Source: Bacteroides sp. (lineage in GTDB: Bacteria > Bacteroidota > Bacteroidia > Bacteroidales > Bacteroidaceae). Taken from it: a DNA stretch of 64,000 nt. Shown in pieces: positions 27,376 through 36,348 of the stretch. Position 1 is the stretch's first letter, and each line of letters begins with the position of its first letter. The notes under the pieces are model-generated. The model worked only from the letters and a program-made list of their open reading frames with translations, made no database searches and was not told the DNA's origin. The position numbers and the translations under genes are program-made. Location: positions 1 through 64,000 of the forward strand of contig JAJQFD010000044.1 in the NCBI GenBank assembly GCA_021201335.1, written 5' to 3'.

Positions 27376-29394
27376 TTAATAGTAATGTGTATAATTCTTC
27401 AAACCAGTTTCCAGAAAATCCACATATTTACTAATATCTTCGTCGTAAGCATATGATTTATTTAATGGTTTGCCTTCATTATCAATTAAAACATAAAAAG
27501 GTTGGGCATTGGCACCAAATTTCACCCGTTGCAGATAACTCCATTTATCACCTAATGTCCTGAGTGTTCTTTCTTTTCCGTTCTCTGTAATCTTGATCGG
27601 TTCCGGAAGAGCAGTTTTATTATCTGCATATAAAGTGATTAATACATAATCATTATTAATAAGATTACTCACTTTATCGTCAGTCCAGACAGCTAATTCC
27701 ATTTTTCGACAATTCACACAACCATAACCAGTAAAGTCGAGCATAACTGGCTTACCCATCCGGGTAGCATATTCCATCCCTGCCTCATAATCATCAAACT
27801 GGGCATGCACTTCATTGGTATAAAGATTAAAATCCTGGGTGCTCATGGGAGGAGCAAAAGCGCTTACAGCTTTCAACGGAGCTCCCCATAGTCCGGGAAT
27901 CATGTAAATAGCAAAAGCCAATGAACAAAGCGCCAGGAAAAATCGGGGAACAGATACTTTATCATTATCATCATCGTGTGGAAATTTAATCTTACCTAAT
28001 AAGTATATTCCTAGCAATCCGAAGATCACAATCCATAATGCAAGGAATGTTTCCCGATCTAAGAGCCCCCATCCGTATGCAAGATCAGCAACAGAAAGAA
28101 ATTTCAGGGCAAAAGCCAGTTCCAGAAAACCCAGTGTCACTTTGATGACATTCATCCATCCACCCGATTTAGGCATCGACTTTAACCAGGAAGGAAAAAG
28201 AGCGAACAAGGTAAATGGCAGGGCCAATGCAATAGCAAAACCCAACATACCAATAGCGGGTGCAACCACACTACCGGTTGTAGATACTTCAACTAACAAG
28301 AATCCAATAATAGGTCCGGTACAAGAAAAAGAAACCAATGCCAATGTGAATGCCATCAGAAATATACTGATTAATCCACTGGTAGTCTCGGCTTTGCTGT
28401 CAACTGCACTACTCCACCTAGAAGGCAATGTAATCTCAAATGCTCCAAAGAAAGAGGCTGCAAAAATCACCAGCATCAGGAAGAAAAGAATATTAAATAT
28501 CGCATTGGTTGATAATGCATTTAATGCACTGGCTCCGAATATCAGTGTGATGGCAATTCCTAAAGTAACATATATGACAACTATAGATGCTCCATAAGTG
28601 ATTACATCCCGGATCCCTTTCTGTTTATCCTTTGTTCTTTTCAGGAAAAAACTAACTGTCATCGGAATAATGGGCCATACGCAAGGCGTAAACAAAGCTA
28701 ATAGTCCACCAATAAAACCTGCAAAAAAGATATACAACCAGGATCGGTCTTTTTCTCCGGTTGATTCACCAAAATTTTGTAATTCTCTAATAACAGGAGC
28801 CCATAAATCAAGCTGAGTTTGTTTTGCATTGGTAGTTATATTCTCTACAGGGGGTTCCTGAACAACAGGATTTTCTTTTTCACCAGTATTATCTTCCTTT
28901 TGAGGCTTCGCAACGGCAACAGCAGTATTGGAAGGAGTTGTAGCTGTTTTACCTGAGAAACTAAAGCCTTCTCGAGTGGGTGGCAAACAGGTTTCATCAG
29001 TACATGCGCCATACTCAAATTCACCCTCTATTGAATAATTACCGCCAGTTAATTTAAGCTTTTGAAAAAGCTCGCCTTTCTTCTCGAAATAGCGTACGTT
29101 TATCTCAAAGATGTTATCATACTTCGCAATTTCATTTCCTCTGGGCTGCAATTTACCTACTACTTCGGCGCCTTCGATTTTATCAATAGTGAGTGAAGCT
29201 GATGTGGGACCACCTTCTAAATCCGTAGAATAAACATGCCAACCGTCATCGATAGTCATACTGATTACAATCTCAGCCTCCGTATCGGAAAGTTTTTTAA
29301 AATCGGTTTTTACTTTCACCGGGTCGAATATCTGCGCACCCAGGTTACTTACTGTAAATGATAAAAACGCGAATAAAAAAATTGCCTTTTTCAT
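27376..29394 (-). CDS. dsbD: Thiol:disulfide interchange protein DsbD
   Basis: 672 residues. A signal peptide is followed by a periplasmic DsbD-alpha-like domain (about 20-145, with a Cys in YGACTDETCLPP). A membrane core of about eight helices (from ~220) includes LALFTPCVWPIIPMTVSFF and FSCTGPIIGFLL, the two redox cysteines. A C-terminal thioredoxin domain carries YGCVNCRKM near residue 560. It carries electrons from cytoplasmic thioredoxin to periplasmic partners, possibly the exported thioredoxin at 482. It lies between a Dabb protein and a thioesterase, with gaps of 15 and 14 bp. Confidence 0.95.
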   Translation of the reverse strand: MKKAIFLFAFLSFTVSNLGAQIFDPVKVKTDFKKLSDTEAEIVISMTIDDGWHVYSTDLEGGPTSASLTIDKIEGAEVVGKLQPRGNEIAKYDNIFEINVRYFEKKGELFQKLKLTGGNYSIEGEFEYGACTDETCLPPTREGFSFSGKTATTPSNTAVAVAKPQKEDNTGEKENPVVQEPPVENITTNAKQTQLDLWAPVIRELQNFGESTGEKDRSWLYIFFAGFIGGLLALFTPCVWPIIPMTVSFFLKRTKDKQKGIRDVITYGASIVVIYVTLGIAITLIFGASALNALSTNAIFNILFFLMLVIFAASFFGAFEITLPSRWSSAVDSKAETTSGLISIFLMAFTLALVSFSCTGPIIGFLLVEVSTTGSVVAPAIGMLGFAIALALPFTLFALFPSWLKSMPKSGGWMNVIKVTLGFLELAFALKFLSVADLAYGWGLLDRETFLALWIVIFGLLGIYLLGKIKFPHDDDNDKVSVPRFFLALCSLAFAIYMIPGLWGAPLKAVSAFAPPMSTQDFNLYTNEVHAQFDDYEAGMEYATRMGKPVMLDFTGYGCVNCRKMELAVWTDDKVSNLINNDYVLITLYADNKTALPEPIKITENGKERTLRTLGDKWSYLQRVKFGANAQPFYVLIDNEGKPLNKSYAYDEDISKYVDFLETGLKNYTHYY

Positions 29395-29409
29395 GTATAG
29401 AATATAATT

Positions 29410-29709
29410 TTAGATTTCGCAATCCACACAAGCACGGTTTTCTTTGGCTTCCGCAATAATCCTTCCGGCAGCTATATGGTCAGGATGGGTAGCGTAGATT
29501 TTCACATCTTCCAATGAATCGAACTCACTGTACAATGCAATATGCCAATTTTCAGCCGGATTCATATTTAATCCAACCTCAATTTTACGTATAACGTCAA
29601 TTCTTGGAGGAAGTGCTTCAATGGATTCCTTAAATCTTTTCATGAGTTCCCACTTTTCATTTTCGGACAATTCCTCTTTCAGCTTAAATATTACAATGTG
29701 CTTAACCAT
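29410..29709 (-). CDS. Dabb (stress-responsive alpha/beta barrel) protein
   Basis: 99 residues, a dimeric ferredoxin-like Dabb domain: MVKHIVIFKLKEELSENEKW, IRKIEVGLNMNPAENWHIALYSEF and YATHPDHIAAGRII. Members range from small enzymes to stress proteins; the role here is unknown. It lies directly upstream of dsbD and is probably the first gene of that operon. Confidence 0.9.
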   Translation of the reverse strand: MVKHIVIFKLKEELSENEKWELMKRFKESIEALPPRIDVIRKIEVGLNMNPAENWHIALYSEFDSLEDVKIYATHPDHIAAGRIIAEAKENRACVDCEI

Positions 29710-29734
29710 ACGTTGCTATTTTAATTTTTGTTTC

Positions 29735-29742
29735 TATATTTG
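29735..29742 (+). promoter_or_regulatory. Possible -7 box for udk
   Basis: TATATTTG matches TAnnTTTG, about 106 bases before udk. No clear -33 at the usual spacing. The leader would contain ACCGGG...CCCGGT pairing (29759-29803). Confidence 0.35.
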
Positions 29743-29847
29743 TATTGCCACGGATAGTAACCGGGCATGAGCATAACATAATGTTATCAATCAGGGCAAA
29801 AACCCGGTACAAAATTAATTTTTTTGTTTCAAAAATACATTAAACGG

Positions 29848-30462
29848 ATGTTAATAATAGGGATTGCAGGGGGCACCGGATCTGGTAAAACCACTGTTGT
29901 AAGAAAAATAGTTGAAAGTTTACCCATGGGGGAAGTGGTTCTTTTACCCCAGGATTCTTATTATAAAGATAGTAGCCATGTACCGGTCGAAGAACGTCAA
30001 AACATTAACTTTGACCATCCGGATGCTTTCGATTGGCGTCTCTTGTCTAAACATGTGAGTATGCTGAGAGAAGGCCAAAGTATCGAACAACCCACCTACT
30101 CCTATCTTTCCTGCACACGACAATCAGAAACTATTCATGTTGAACCCAGAGAAGTAATTATCATTGAAGGTATCCTGGCATTGAGCGACAAAAAGTTGCG
30201 CCAATTGATGGATCTTAAAATATTCGTAGACACAGATCCGGACGATCGTCTGATCCGTGTCATCCGAAGAGATATCCGGGAGCGGGGACGCTCTGCCGAA
30301 GCAGTTATGGACCGGTATGTGCGGGTACTAAAACCGATGCACGAGCAATTTATCGAACCGACCAAACGATACGCTGATTTAATTATCCCGGAAGGAGGTA
30401 GTAACCAGGTAGCCATCAACCTGATGACTAGATTTATCAAAGAGCACTTATATCCCATTTAA
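29848..30462 (+). CDS. udk: Uridine kinase
   Basis: 204 residues from the ATG at 29848, where MLIIGIAGGTGSGKTT places the P-loop (GGTGSGKT) at residues 8-15, as in other Bacteroidales uridine kinases; an upstream in-frame start would add eight atypical residues. Also present are LPQDSYYKD, NFDHPDAFDW, VIIIEGILAL and RLIRVIRRDIRERGRS. It phosphorylates uridine and cytidine with a nucleoside triphosphate (pyrimidine salvage). Single-gene unit. Confidence 0.96.
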   Translation: MLIIGIAGGTGSGKTTVVRKIVESLPMGEVVLLPQDSYYKDSSHVPVEERQNINFDHPDAFDWRLLSKHVSMLREGQSIEQPTYSYLSCTRQSETIHVEPREVIIIEGILALSDKKLRQLMDLKIFVDTDPDDRLIRVIRRDIRERGRSAEAVMDRYVRVLKPMHEQFIEPTKRYADLIIPEGGSNQVAINLMTRFIKEHLYPI

Positions 30463-30607
30463 ATAGACACCAATCTGATTCATAAACTTTTTATTATTCA
30501 GGGAGGACATTATATAGTAGCCAACAATCTTAATGCAAAAAGTTTTCTCTTGCTGACGACAGAGAACATTCAAAGTAACCTTTGTGTTTAAATGAAAAAT
30601 CATACGT

Positions 30608-31984
30608 ATGAAAAAAGCTTTTTACTTACTGATATTACTTTTTGCCTGTATAGCTTGTAATACCCAGTCCAAAGAGGGACGGGAAAAAGGCTACGACCTT
30701 CCTCAAGTAAGAGATAGCGGAGAATTAGTCGCCCTGACGCTTTATAGCTCCACTTCTTATTTCATTTATCGGGGGGAAGCAATGGGATTCCAGTATGAAT
30801 TGGGGGAGCAATTTGCACAAAGCTTAGGAGTAAAGCTCCGTATAAAAGTAGCTAACAGTACTTCTGAATTATTCCAGATGTTGATGGATAAGGAAGGGGA
30901 TATTATCACTTACCCGCTACCTGTTACCAAAACAAGGAGGGACAGCCTGCTTTTTTGTGGTGAAGAAGTTGTAACCCACCAGGTAATTGTTCAGCAGTCT
31001 AACGGCAAAAACAAACCATTGAAAGATGTTACCGAATTAATCGGTAAAGAAGTTCATGTTAAGCCGGGACGGTATTATCATCGTCTGATTAACCTTAACG
31101 AAGAATTAGGAGGCGGCATCATCATCCACAAAGTAAATGCTGACAGCGTTTCTATGGAAGATTTGATTACGCAGGTTTCCCGTGGTGATATACTTTATAC
31201 CGTTTGTGACAATGATGTCGCCCAATTAAATAAAACATATTATCCGAATCTGGATATAAGCTTATCTATCAGTTACGACCAGCTTTCTTCCTGGGCTGTT
31301 CGGAAAGACTCACTCATGCTGGCAGAGGCCGCCAATAAATGGAACGAAGCAAATCAGACATCTTCTGCCTACAATGCCAGTATGAAACGTTATTTTGAAA
31401 TCAGTAAAGCTGCTCCCTCAATAAATATATTGTCCATTCAGGAAGGTAAAATTTCCGTTTATGATGATCTCTTTAAAAAATATGCTCCCGAAATTGGATG
31501 GGACTGGCGCTTGTTGGCTGCTTTAGCTTACCAAGAATCCAATTTTGACCCAGATGTAACATCTTGGGCTGGTGCCAGAGGACTGATGCAACTCATGCCA
31601 TCCACTGCGCGGGCAATGGGGGTTCCTCCAGGTATGGAAGATAATCCAGAGGAAAGCATAAAAGGAGCAATTAATTATATCACAGCTACCTCTCGAAGTC
31701 TGCGAATGATACAGGACGACAAAGAACGGATCAATTTTATACTAGGTGCTTATAATGCAGGATTGGGTCATATCTATGATGCTATGGCACTGGCGGAAAA
31801 GTATGGTAAAAATAAATATATATGGGAAGATAATGTTGAAGAATTTATCCTATTGAAAAATAACGAGGAATATTACAATGACCCGGTGGTTAAGAATGGA
31901 TATTTCCGTGGAACAGAAACCTATAATTTTGTACGCGATATTAATGCACGGTTTGAGCTCTATAAAATGAAAATAAAATCTTAG
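30608..31984 (+). CDS. MltF-like membrane-bound lytic transglycosylase
   Basis: 458 residues with a lipoprotein signal (FACIAC). An N-terminal periplasmic solute-binding-type domain (about 35-270: VALTLYSSTSYFIYRGEAMGF, EVHVKPGRYYHRLI) is joined to a C-terminal SLT lysozyme-like domain (about 290-440). The catalytic Glu is E310 in AALAYQESNFDPD, followed by SWAGARGLMQLMPSTARAMG and FILGAYNAGLGHIYDA. It cuts peptidoglycan and forms 1,6-anhydro ends; the first domain is thought to regulate activity. Its stop codon lies inside a perfect hairpin. Confidence 0.93.
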   Translation: MKKAFYLLILLFACIACNTQSKEGREKGYDLPQVRDSGELVALTLYSSTSYFIYRGEAMGFQYELGEQFAQSLGVKLRIKVANSTSELFQMLMDKEGDIITYPLPVTKTRRDSLLFCGEEVVTHQVIVQQSNGKNKPLKDVTELIGKEVHVKPGRYYHRLINLNEELGGGIIIHKVNADSVSMEDLITQVSRGDILYTVCDNDVAQLNKTYYPNLDISLSISYDQLSSWAVRKDSLMLAEAANKWNEANQTSSAYNASMKRYFEISKAAPSINILSIQEGKISVYDDLFKKYAPEIGWDWRLLAALAYQESNFDPDVTSWAGARGLMQLMPSTARAMGVPPGMEDNPEESIKGAINYITATSRSLRMIQDDKERINFILGAYNAGLGHIYDAMALAEKYGKNKYIWEDNVEEFILLKNNEEYYNDPVVKNGYFRGTETYNFVRDINARFELYKMKIKS

Positions 31985-32011
31985 CATTCGGTGTTATACA
32001 CCGAATGCTAA
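31981..32011 (+). terminator. Hairpin overlapping the transglycosylase stop codon
   Basis: TTAGCATTCGGTGT and ACACCGAATGCTAA are perfect 14-bp arms with a 3-base loop. The TAG stop lies within the first arm. There is no T tail, so it may act as an mRNA 3' end stabiliser or a weak terminator on either strand. Confidence 0.7.
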
Positions 32012-32070
32012 AGTTAGAATTCAGAAATGAAGAAGGATGGAATCCATTCTTAACTCTTTATTTACACGAT

Positions 32071-32601
32071 TCATTTTTTCAGGGCTTCTACCAGTTTGTC
32101 CATCATCGTCCAAATTGTACTCTCCGTTTCAGCCGTATAGAAGTTTCCATCAATAGCACACTTTTCACCGCTTACATTTGCTTTCTGAATAGCTGCTTGT
32201 GCCAAAGGATGAAGAGAAATCGTTTTTCCGGCTGCAATGCCTGCAAACTCAAACATCATTCCAGCAGCACAATGACCAATCATTATTTTATCTTTATCTG
32301 CAAAAGCCTTAATCACAGCCATTAAATCCTGATTGTAAGTTTTATCGGCATTTTCACTAAATTTTGGAATGGCATCACCACAACCAAATACCAGGGCATC
32401 ATATTCATCCTCTTTACCTTTCAGATTAGCAATTACATCATCTACTGTAATTGTAATACCTGAATTTGTTTTTATCTCTTTTGTATCAGCTACCGCATAT
32501 ACTTTATAGGGTATATCGTTTTCAAAAAATGTTTCCAGGTACTGGAACAATCCAAACCCGTTTACCGGATTCACGGCCAAAACAGCCACTTTTTTTGCCA
32601 T
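32071..32601 (-). CDS. DJ-1/PfpI family protein
   Basis: 176 residues from the start MAKKVAVLAVNPV. Flavodoxin-like DJ-1/PfpI fold with the nucleophile-elbow Cys in MIGHCAAGMMFEFAG. The family includes glyoxalases, deglycase-like enzymes and redox chaperones; the activity here is unknown. It is divergent from an HxlR regulator at 32766, with palindromes and a good promoter between. This layout suggests the regulator controls this gene, as HxlR proteins do in response to reactive aldehydes, quinones or oxidants. A longer in-frame start (32625) exists but is less family-like. Confidence 0.88.
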   Translation of the reverse strand: MAKKVAVLAVNPVNGFGLFQYLETFFENDIPYKVYAVADTKEIKTNSGITITVDDVIANLKGKEDEYDALVFGCGDAIPKFSENADKTYNQDLMAVIKAFADKDKIMIGHCAAGMMFEFAGIAAGKTISLHPLAQAAIQKANVSGEKCAIDGNFYTAETESTIWTMMDKLVEALKK

Positions 32602-32634
32602 AACTTCAAATTTTAAATGAAACAATAGTTATTT

Positions 32635-32653
32635 AAAGTAAGTTGATTACTTT
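32635..32653. promoter_or_regulatory. Candidate HxlR operator 1
   Basis: Perfect palindrome AAAGTAA-N5-TTACTTT just downstream of the predicted start point of the DJ-1-like gene, so a bound repressor would block it. Confidence 0.55.
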
Positions 32654-32660
32654 TGTGACA

Positions 32661-32692
32661 CAAAGGTATAGACAGCTTTTTAAATAAACAAG
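32661..32692 (-). promoter_or_regulatory. Promoter of the DJ-1-like gene
   Basis: Minus strand: TACCTTTG (32668-32661), an exact -7 box, with CTTG 20 bp upstream as a one-mismatch -33. Confidence 0.65.
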
Positions 32693-32712
32693 AACGAACC
32701 TGACAATAAGAG

Positions 32713-32730
32713 ACTTACATAAAAGTAACT
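32713..32730. promoter_or_regulatory. Candidate HxlR operator 2
   Basis: ACTTACATAAAAGTAACT is an imperfect palindrome that repeats the GTAA/TTAC half-sites of operator 1, 36 bases before hxlR. It may serve autoregulation. Confidence 0.4.
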
Positions 32731-32765
32731 ACTATTGAAACACAAGAACTTATGGAAGAAAAAAA

Positions 32766-33119
32766 ATGATAAATTTTCACCCTAACGGCAATTGCCCAGT
32801 ACGCGACATTGTTGCACGACTAGGTGATAAATGGTCGATGCTGGTGATGATAACTTTACAAAAGAATGGTATAATGCGTTTTAGCGATATACATAAAACT
32901 ATTGCAGATATCTCCCAGCGGATGCTGACCGTAACTTTACGAACTTTAGAATCGGATGGACTGGTAGCCCGGAAAGTATATGCAGAAGTACCTCCACGAG
33001 TTGAGTATGCTCTTACCGATAGAGGAGAAAGCTTGATGCCACACATACAAAACCTGGTAGATTGGGCCACAAAGCACATGGAAGATATTTTGGAAAAAAG
33101 AGCCGGCATAAAAATATAA
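32766..33119 (+). CDS. HxlR-family winged-helix regulator
   Basis: 117 residues, a complete HxlR/DUF24 domain: NCPVRDIVARLGDKWSMLVMITL, MRFSDIHKTIADISQRMLTVTLRTLESDGLVARK, and EYALTDRGESLMPHIQNLVDWA. The Cys in the NCPVRD motif is the conserved N-terminal Cys used by redox or quinone sensors such as YodB and HypR. It probably represses the divergent DJ-1-like gene and itself. Confidence 0.93.
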   Translation: MINFHPNGNCPVRDIVARLGDKWSMLVMITLQKNGIMRFSDIHKTIADISQRMLTVTLRTLESDGLVARKVYAEVPPRVEYALTDRGESLMPHIQNLVDWATKHMEDILEKRAGIKI

Positions 33120-33208
33120 AAAAACGCTCCTATTATCACTAACAGGAAGCGCCTAACCATTTTTAATTAATTATATCACAAAAATCTGTACTAAGTCTAT
33201 ATTTTTTA

Positions 33209-33703
33209 TTAATATTCACTTACTAAATATTGGACTCCATATTCAAAGTCAACACTCTTAATCATTTTCCACCCTTTTTTCCTCTCATCCCATTTATATG
33301 ATAAATAGGCGGTAGGCTGATTTATTTCATCCAATCTATAAACATTTCTTTGCTTCAAGAGATTGTATTCAAAATCTTTGGGATTCCATTTGGCAAAATC
33401 CATAACCATTTTACCGTTTGAATAAGTATAACTTATTAAATAATACGGTGCCCATGCTTCCGTTGCTTTATCCCACTTAAAGGTTTCTTTAGAAGTCAAC
33501 CGATTCTCATCATCATAAGAATAACAATACTTTAAATGATATTTTATTCCCCCAATATTACGGTAAAGTGTCTGGATTACAACCTTATTATCCTTTCCCT
33601 CATCCTGAGCTATATATTTGCTACCAGCATATAAATTAAAGCCAGAAATTCCGGCGATCATCATCGCAATCAACACAACACTTTTTGCCAAAACAGTTTT
33701 CAT
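33209..33703 (-). CDS. Exported DUF3836-like protein
   Basis: 164 residues with an N-terminal signal segment (about 1-27). The mature part has YSYDDENRLTSKETFKWDKATEAW and YLSYKWDERKKGWK, two copies of a Tyr/Trp-rich beta unit. This resembles the DUF3836 proteins of Bacteroides; I place it there from memory of the pattern. Function unknown. A single gene, transcribed towards hxlR. Confidence 0.7.
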   Translation of the reverse strand: MKTVLAKSVVLIAMMIAGISGFNLYAGSKYIAQDEGKDNKVVIQTLYRNIGGIKYHLKYCYSYDDENRLTSKETFKWDKATEAWAPYYLISYTYSNGKMVMDFAKWNPKDFEYNLLKQRNVYRLDEINQPTAYLSYKWDERKKGWKMIKSVDFEYGVQYLVSEY

Positions 33704-34047
33704 AATTATACGTTTTTAAATATTCAATAATTATCGAAAAGCCTTATATGTAAGACGACAAATACTTTTTAAAAGTTGCCTATATACAGGAACATTTTAT
33801 TAGGAAATATTTTCTTGTTTGCTTCATTACATTAAATGCAATATATATGCCAGAATCATAATTATCTGACAATCAACTGGTTCAAAATTATCTTACTGTA
33901 CGATAATGAACAAACTGTACGAAATGTTCGGAGAAACATTTCGTTTTGATACAAGAACTTGATTAAAATTTCTCTCATCGTGAGTTTTCGAAAGAATAAA
34001 TTGATTAAAATGCCTATTTTGGACAACTATTTTTAAAAGACTCGTCT
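33704..34047. other. Gene-free stretch with a hairpin
   Basis: AT-rich. A hairpin with perfect 9-bp arms CGAAATGTT and AACATTTCG lies at 33920-33943. Short repeated words (ACTGTACGA at 33895 and 33914; TTGATTAAAAT at 33959 and 34001) surround it. Probably regulatory for the AraC-type gene, but nothing firm. Confidence 0.4.
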
Positions 34048-34055
34048 TACATTTG
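34048..34055 (+). promoter_or_regulatory. -7 box of the zinc-ribbon AraC gene
   Basis: TACATTTG, an exact match, 20 bases before the ATG. No -33 at standard spacing. Confidence 0.5.
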
Positions 34056-34074
34056 TATATACAGTATAGATTTT

Positions 34075-35232
34075 ATGAATCCATTTGAAAAAAGATATTG
34101 CCAAAGTTGTGGAATGCCACTAAGATTTGATATTGAAGCCTATCTGGGAACCAATGCTGATCAAACACGTAGTGATGAATATTGCTATTATTGCCTGAAG
34201 GATGGTAAATACACAGTGGATGTTTCCAGGGAGCAAATGGTGGATATATGGGTAAAATATACCAATAAATATAATGAATATTCAAATACAAACTATTCAC
34301 CCCGGGAATTAAGGATACTTTTAAATAAAAGAATGCCTACATTAAAACGATGGAAACAGATCGAAAACACGATTCATATACATCATACAACTATTGCTAA
34401 AATAACCAGTTATATTCATCAGCATCTGTTTGATGAATTGGAAACAGAGGAACTCAGTGCGCTGGCTAATCTGTCCCTGTTTCATTTCCGCCGTGTATTC
34501 CAACACATTACTGGTGAGAATATCGGTAGTTATATTCAACGCCTTCGCCTGGAGCATATTGCATATTTATTGATATCCACGGATCTTACCATTGAAGAGA
34601 TCATGAAATGTACCCACTATTTAACCAAATCCAGTCTGGCAAAAGCATTTAAAAAGCACTTTGGTGTAACTGCATCTGAATACCGGAACAGATATCAATA
34701 TACAATCCATTCGCTCCAGAATTCTTTTAGGCTTGCCTCAAAGCTGGATGTAAGAATTGAAAAAATCCCCACCCGAAAAGCACTCTGCTTACCCATGAGT
34801 TCAATTCATAATAGTGCTATTTACAAAGCAACGTGGAAGAAAATAATCGGATATTACAAAAGTTATTTACCGGCTACAGCTAAGAATAAATACATTAGCA
34901 TAAGTATGGATGATCCATTCATTACCAATCATAAGCAATGCCGTTTTTATCTCGGATTCCTGATAAATGCAAATATTCAACCCATTGAATCACTTACCAT
35001 ACAGGAAATACCCGGAGGACTATATGCTGTTTTCAAACACCACGGAAACTATGCTTCTTTACCGGAATTATACCGAACTTTTTATGAGAATTGGTTACCG
35101 CAAAGTGACTATAACCAAAAACAACCGTTCAGCTTCGAAATTTATTTGAACTCTCCCCATGAAGTAGATATACCGGAACTGTTAACTGAAATCTATATTC
35201 CTATTCAACAGAAGAAAAGATTATCCACATAA
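34075..35232 (+). CDS. Zinc ribbon - AraC - GyrI-like three-domain regulator
   Basis: 385 residues in three parts. First a putative zinc ribbon (about 1-95) with YCQSCGMPL and YCYYCLKDG and a closing MPTLKRWK. Then an AraC/XylS double helix-turn-helix (about 105-205, LSALANLSLFHFRRVFQHITG and SSLAKAFKKHFGVTASEYR). Last a GyrI/SOUL-type effector-binding domain (about 225-380, LDVRIEKIPTRKALCLPM to LLTEIYIPIQ). It should sense a small molecule and act on DNA. A sister gene with the same layout lies at 47680. A stand-alone GyrI-like protein follows after 24 bp, probably in the same transcript. Confidence 0.9.
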   Translation: MNPFEKRYCQSCGMPLRFDIEAYLGTNADQTRSDEYCYYCLKDGKYTVDVSREQMVDIWVKYTNKYNEYSNTNYSPRELRILLNKRMPTLKRWKQIENTIHIHHTTIAKITSYIHQHLFDELETEELSALANLSLFHFRRVFQHITGENIGSYIQRLRLEHIAYLLISTDLTIEEIMKCTHYLTKSSLAKAFKKHFGVTASEYRNRYQYTIHSLQNSFRLASKLDVRIEKIPTRKALCLPMSSIHNSAIYKATWKKIIGYYKSYLPATAKNKYISISMDDPFITNHKQCRFYLGFLINANIQPIESLTIQEIPGGLYAVFKHHGNYASLPELYRTFYENWLPQSDYNQKQPFSFEIYLNSPHEVDIPELLTEIYIPIQQKKRLST

Positions 35233-35256
35233 TATTATTATTTAAATTAATCATCT

Positions 35257-35733
35257 ATGGCAAAGATTACAGAAATTATGCTGTTTCAGCAGGTAGAAAA
35301 AGCTGCTTTAACAATAAAAGTCAAAACCGACATGAAAAATTTTGGCCCGCTTATTGGAGAAGGCTTTCTTAAATTAGGAACCTATTTGGAAGAGTTGGGT
35401 GAAGTGATGACTGATATTCCTTTTGTAGAATACATCGATTACGAAACAATGAATGAAGATGTTATCCGGATGAGTATTGGCGTTTATGTTCGTAAACCTC
35501 TTCCAGGTAAAGGAGAAATTCAGTCTGAAGCTATTCCTGAACGAAAATTTGTGGGCTGTCTACATCGTGGAAATTATAATGCATTGGCAGAACTTTATAA
35601 AGAAATGATTGCTTGGATAAAGGAAAAAGGATATACTCCCAACAGAAACTGTATTGAGCATTATTACACCGGTCCTGAGGTTCCAGAAGAAGAGCATGTA
35701 ACGAGGGTGATAATGCCTTTACTTGAGCCTTAA
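35257..35733 (+). CDS. Stand-alone GyrI-like small-molecule-binding protein
   Basis: 158 residues with no DNA-binding part. It has the GyrI/SOUL beta-alpha layout: QQVEKAALTIKVKTDMKNFG, EDVIRMSIGVYVRKPLPGKG, IPERKFVGCLHRGNYNALAELYKEM and an EHYYTGPEVPEEEHVTRVIMPL end. Such proteins bind or modify hydrophobic cations and toxins. It is probably co-transcribed with the regulator upstream. Its stop overlaps that of the convergent acetyltransferase gene by 4 bp. Confidence 0.82.
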   Translation: MAKITEIMLFQQVEKAALTIKVKTDMKNFGPLIGEGFLKLGTYLEELGEVMTDIPFVEYIDYETMNEDVIRMSIGVYVRKPLPGKGEIQSEAIPERKFVGCLHRGNYNALAELYKEMIAWIKEKGYTPNRNCIEHYYTGPEVPEEEHVTRVIMPLLEP

Positions 35734-36257
35734 AGAAGTAAGGAATACATAAAGACGTCAAAATGTTTATCATTCCAGAATATCCAGTCTCTTAAAAGGC
35801 CCTCTTTCTGAAATCCAGCTTTCTCAAGTACTCTGGCGGAAGCGATGTTTTCGGGCATAACTTCCGCCTCTATTCTATTGACCTTTAATTGTTGAAAGCC
35901 ATATTTAATAATTTCCTTCAATGCTTCTGTTACATATCCATTTCCCCAAAAGGCAGCCGCTAAATCATACCCAACATTGGAACGATGATTGAGTTGATAA
36001 TTATTAAAACCAATGGTTCCTATTATGTTGGAATTCCCTTTTAAAGCAATCCCCCACCTGATATATAATCCATCCTGAAAGCCTTTCTGAAATAGATCAA
36101 TATATTTCTGTCCGTCCTCAGGAGATGTAAAAGGTACTAAGTTATAATAACGCGTTACCTGCGGATCACTAAATATCGTATAAAAATCATTTAGATGGTG
36201 CTGTTCTATTTCAATCAGATCCAGACGTTCGGTGTGGAGAGTGGGGAAATTCTTCAT
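35730..36257 (-). CDS. GNAT acetyltransferase, RimJ/RimL type
   Basis: 175 residues. FPTLHTERLDLIEIE at the start, YDLAAAFWGNGYVTEALKEIIKYGF in the acetyl-CoA-binding segment and EAVMPENIASARVLEKAGFQKEG near the end are standard for the Acetyltransf_3 group. The substrate (protein N-terminus, antibiotic or small amine) is unknown. A -7 box lies 28 bases upstream. Confidence 0.92.
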   Translation of the reverse strand: MKNFPTLHTERLDLIEIEQHHLNDFYTIFSDPQVTRYYNLVPFTSPEDGQKYIDLFQKGFQDGLYIRWGIALKGNSNIIGTIGFNNYQLNHRSNVGYDLAAAFWGNGYVTEALKEIIKYGFQQLKVNRIEAEVMPENIASARVLEKAGFQKEGLLRDWIFWNDKHFDVFMYSLLL

Positions 36258-36284
36258 GGCTTCTCAAATTTAGATTATCAATGG

Positions 36285-36292
36285 CAAATATA
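36285..36292 (-). promoter_or_regulatory. -7 box of the GNAT gene
   Basis: Minus-strand TATATTTG, an exact match to TAnnTTTG. No good -33. Confidence 0.45.
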
Positions 36293-36348
36293 TATTTAAT
36301 CTTTGAAGATAGGAGATAATGGATTTCCAATAAGTCTTTATTAAATAT

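Noticed and set aside
33895..33945. Further 22-bp array upstream of the AraC-type gene
   Set aside because: The repeated word ACTGTACGA steps by 19 bp and is not continued; it does not fit the 22-bp series.
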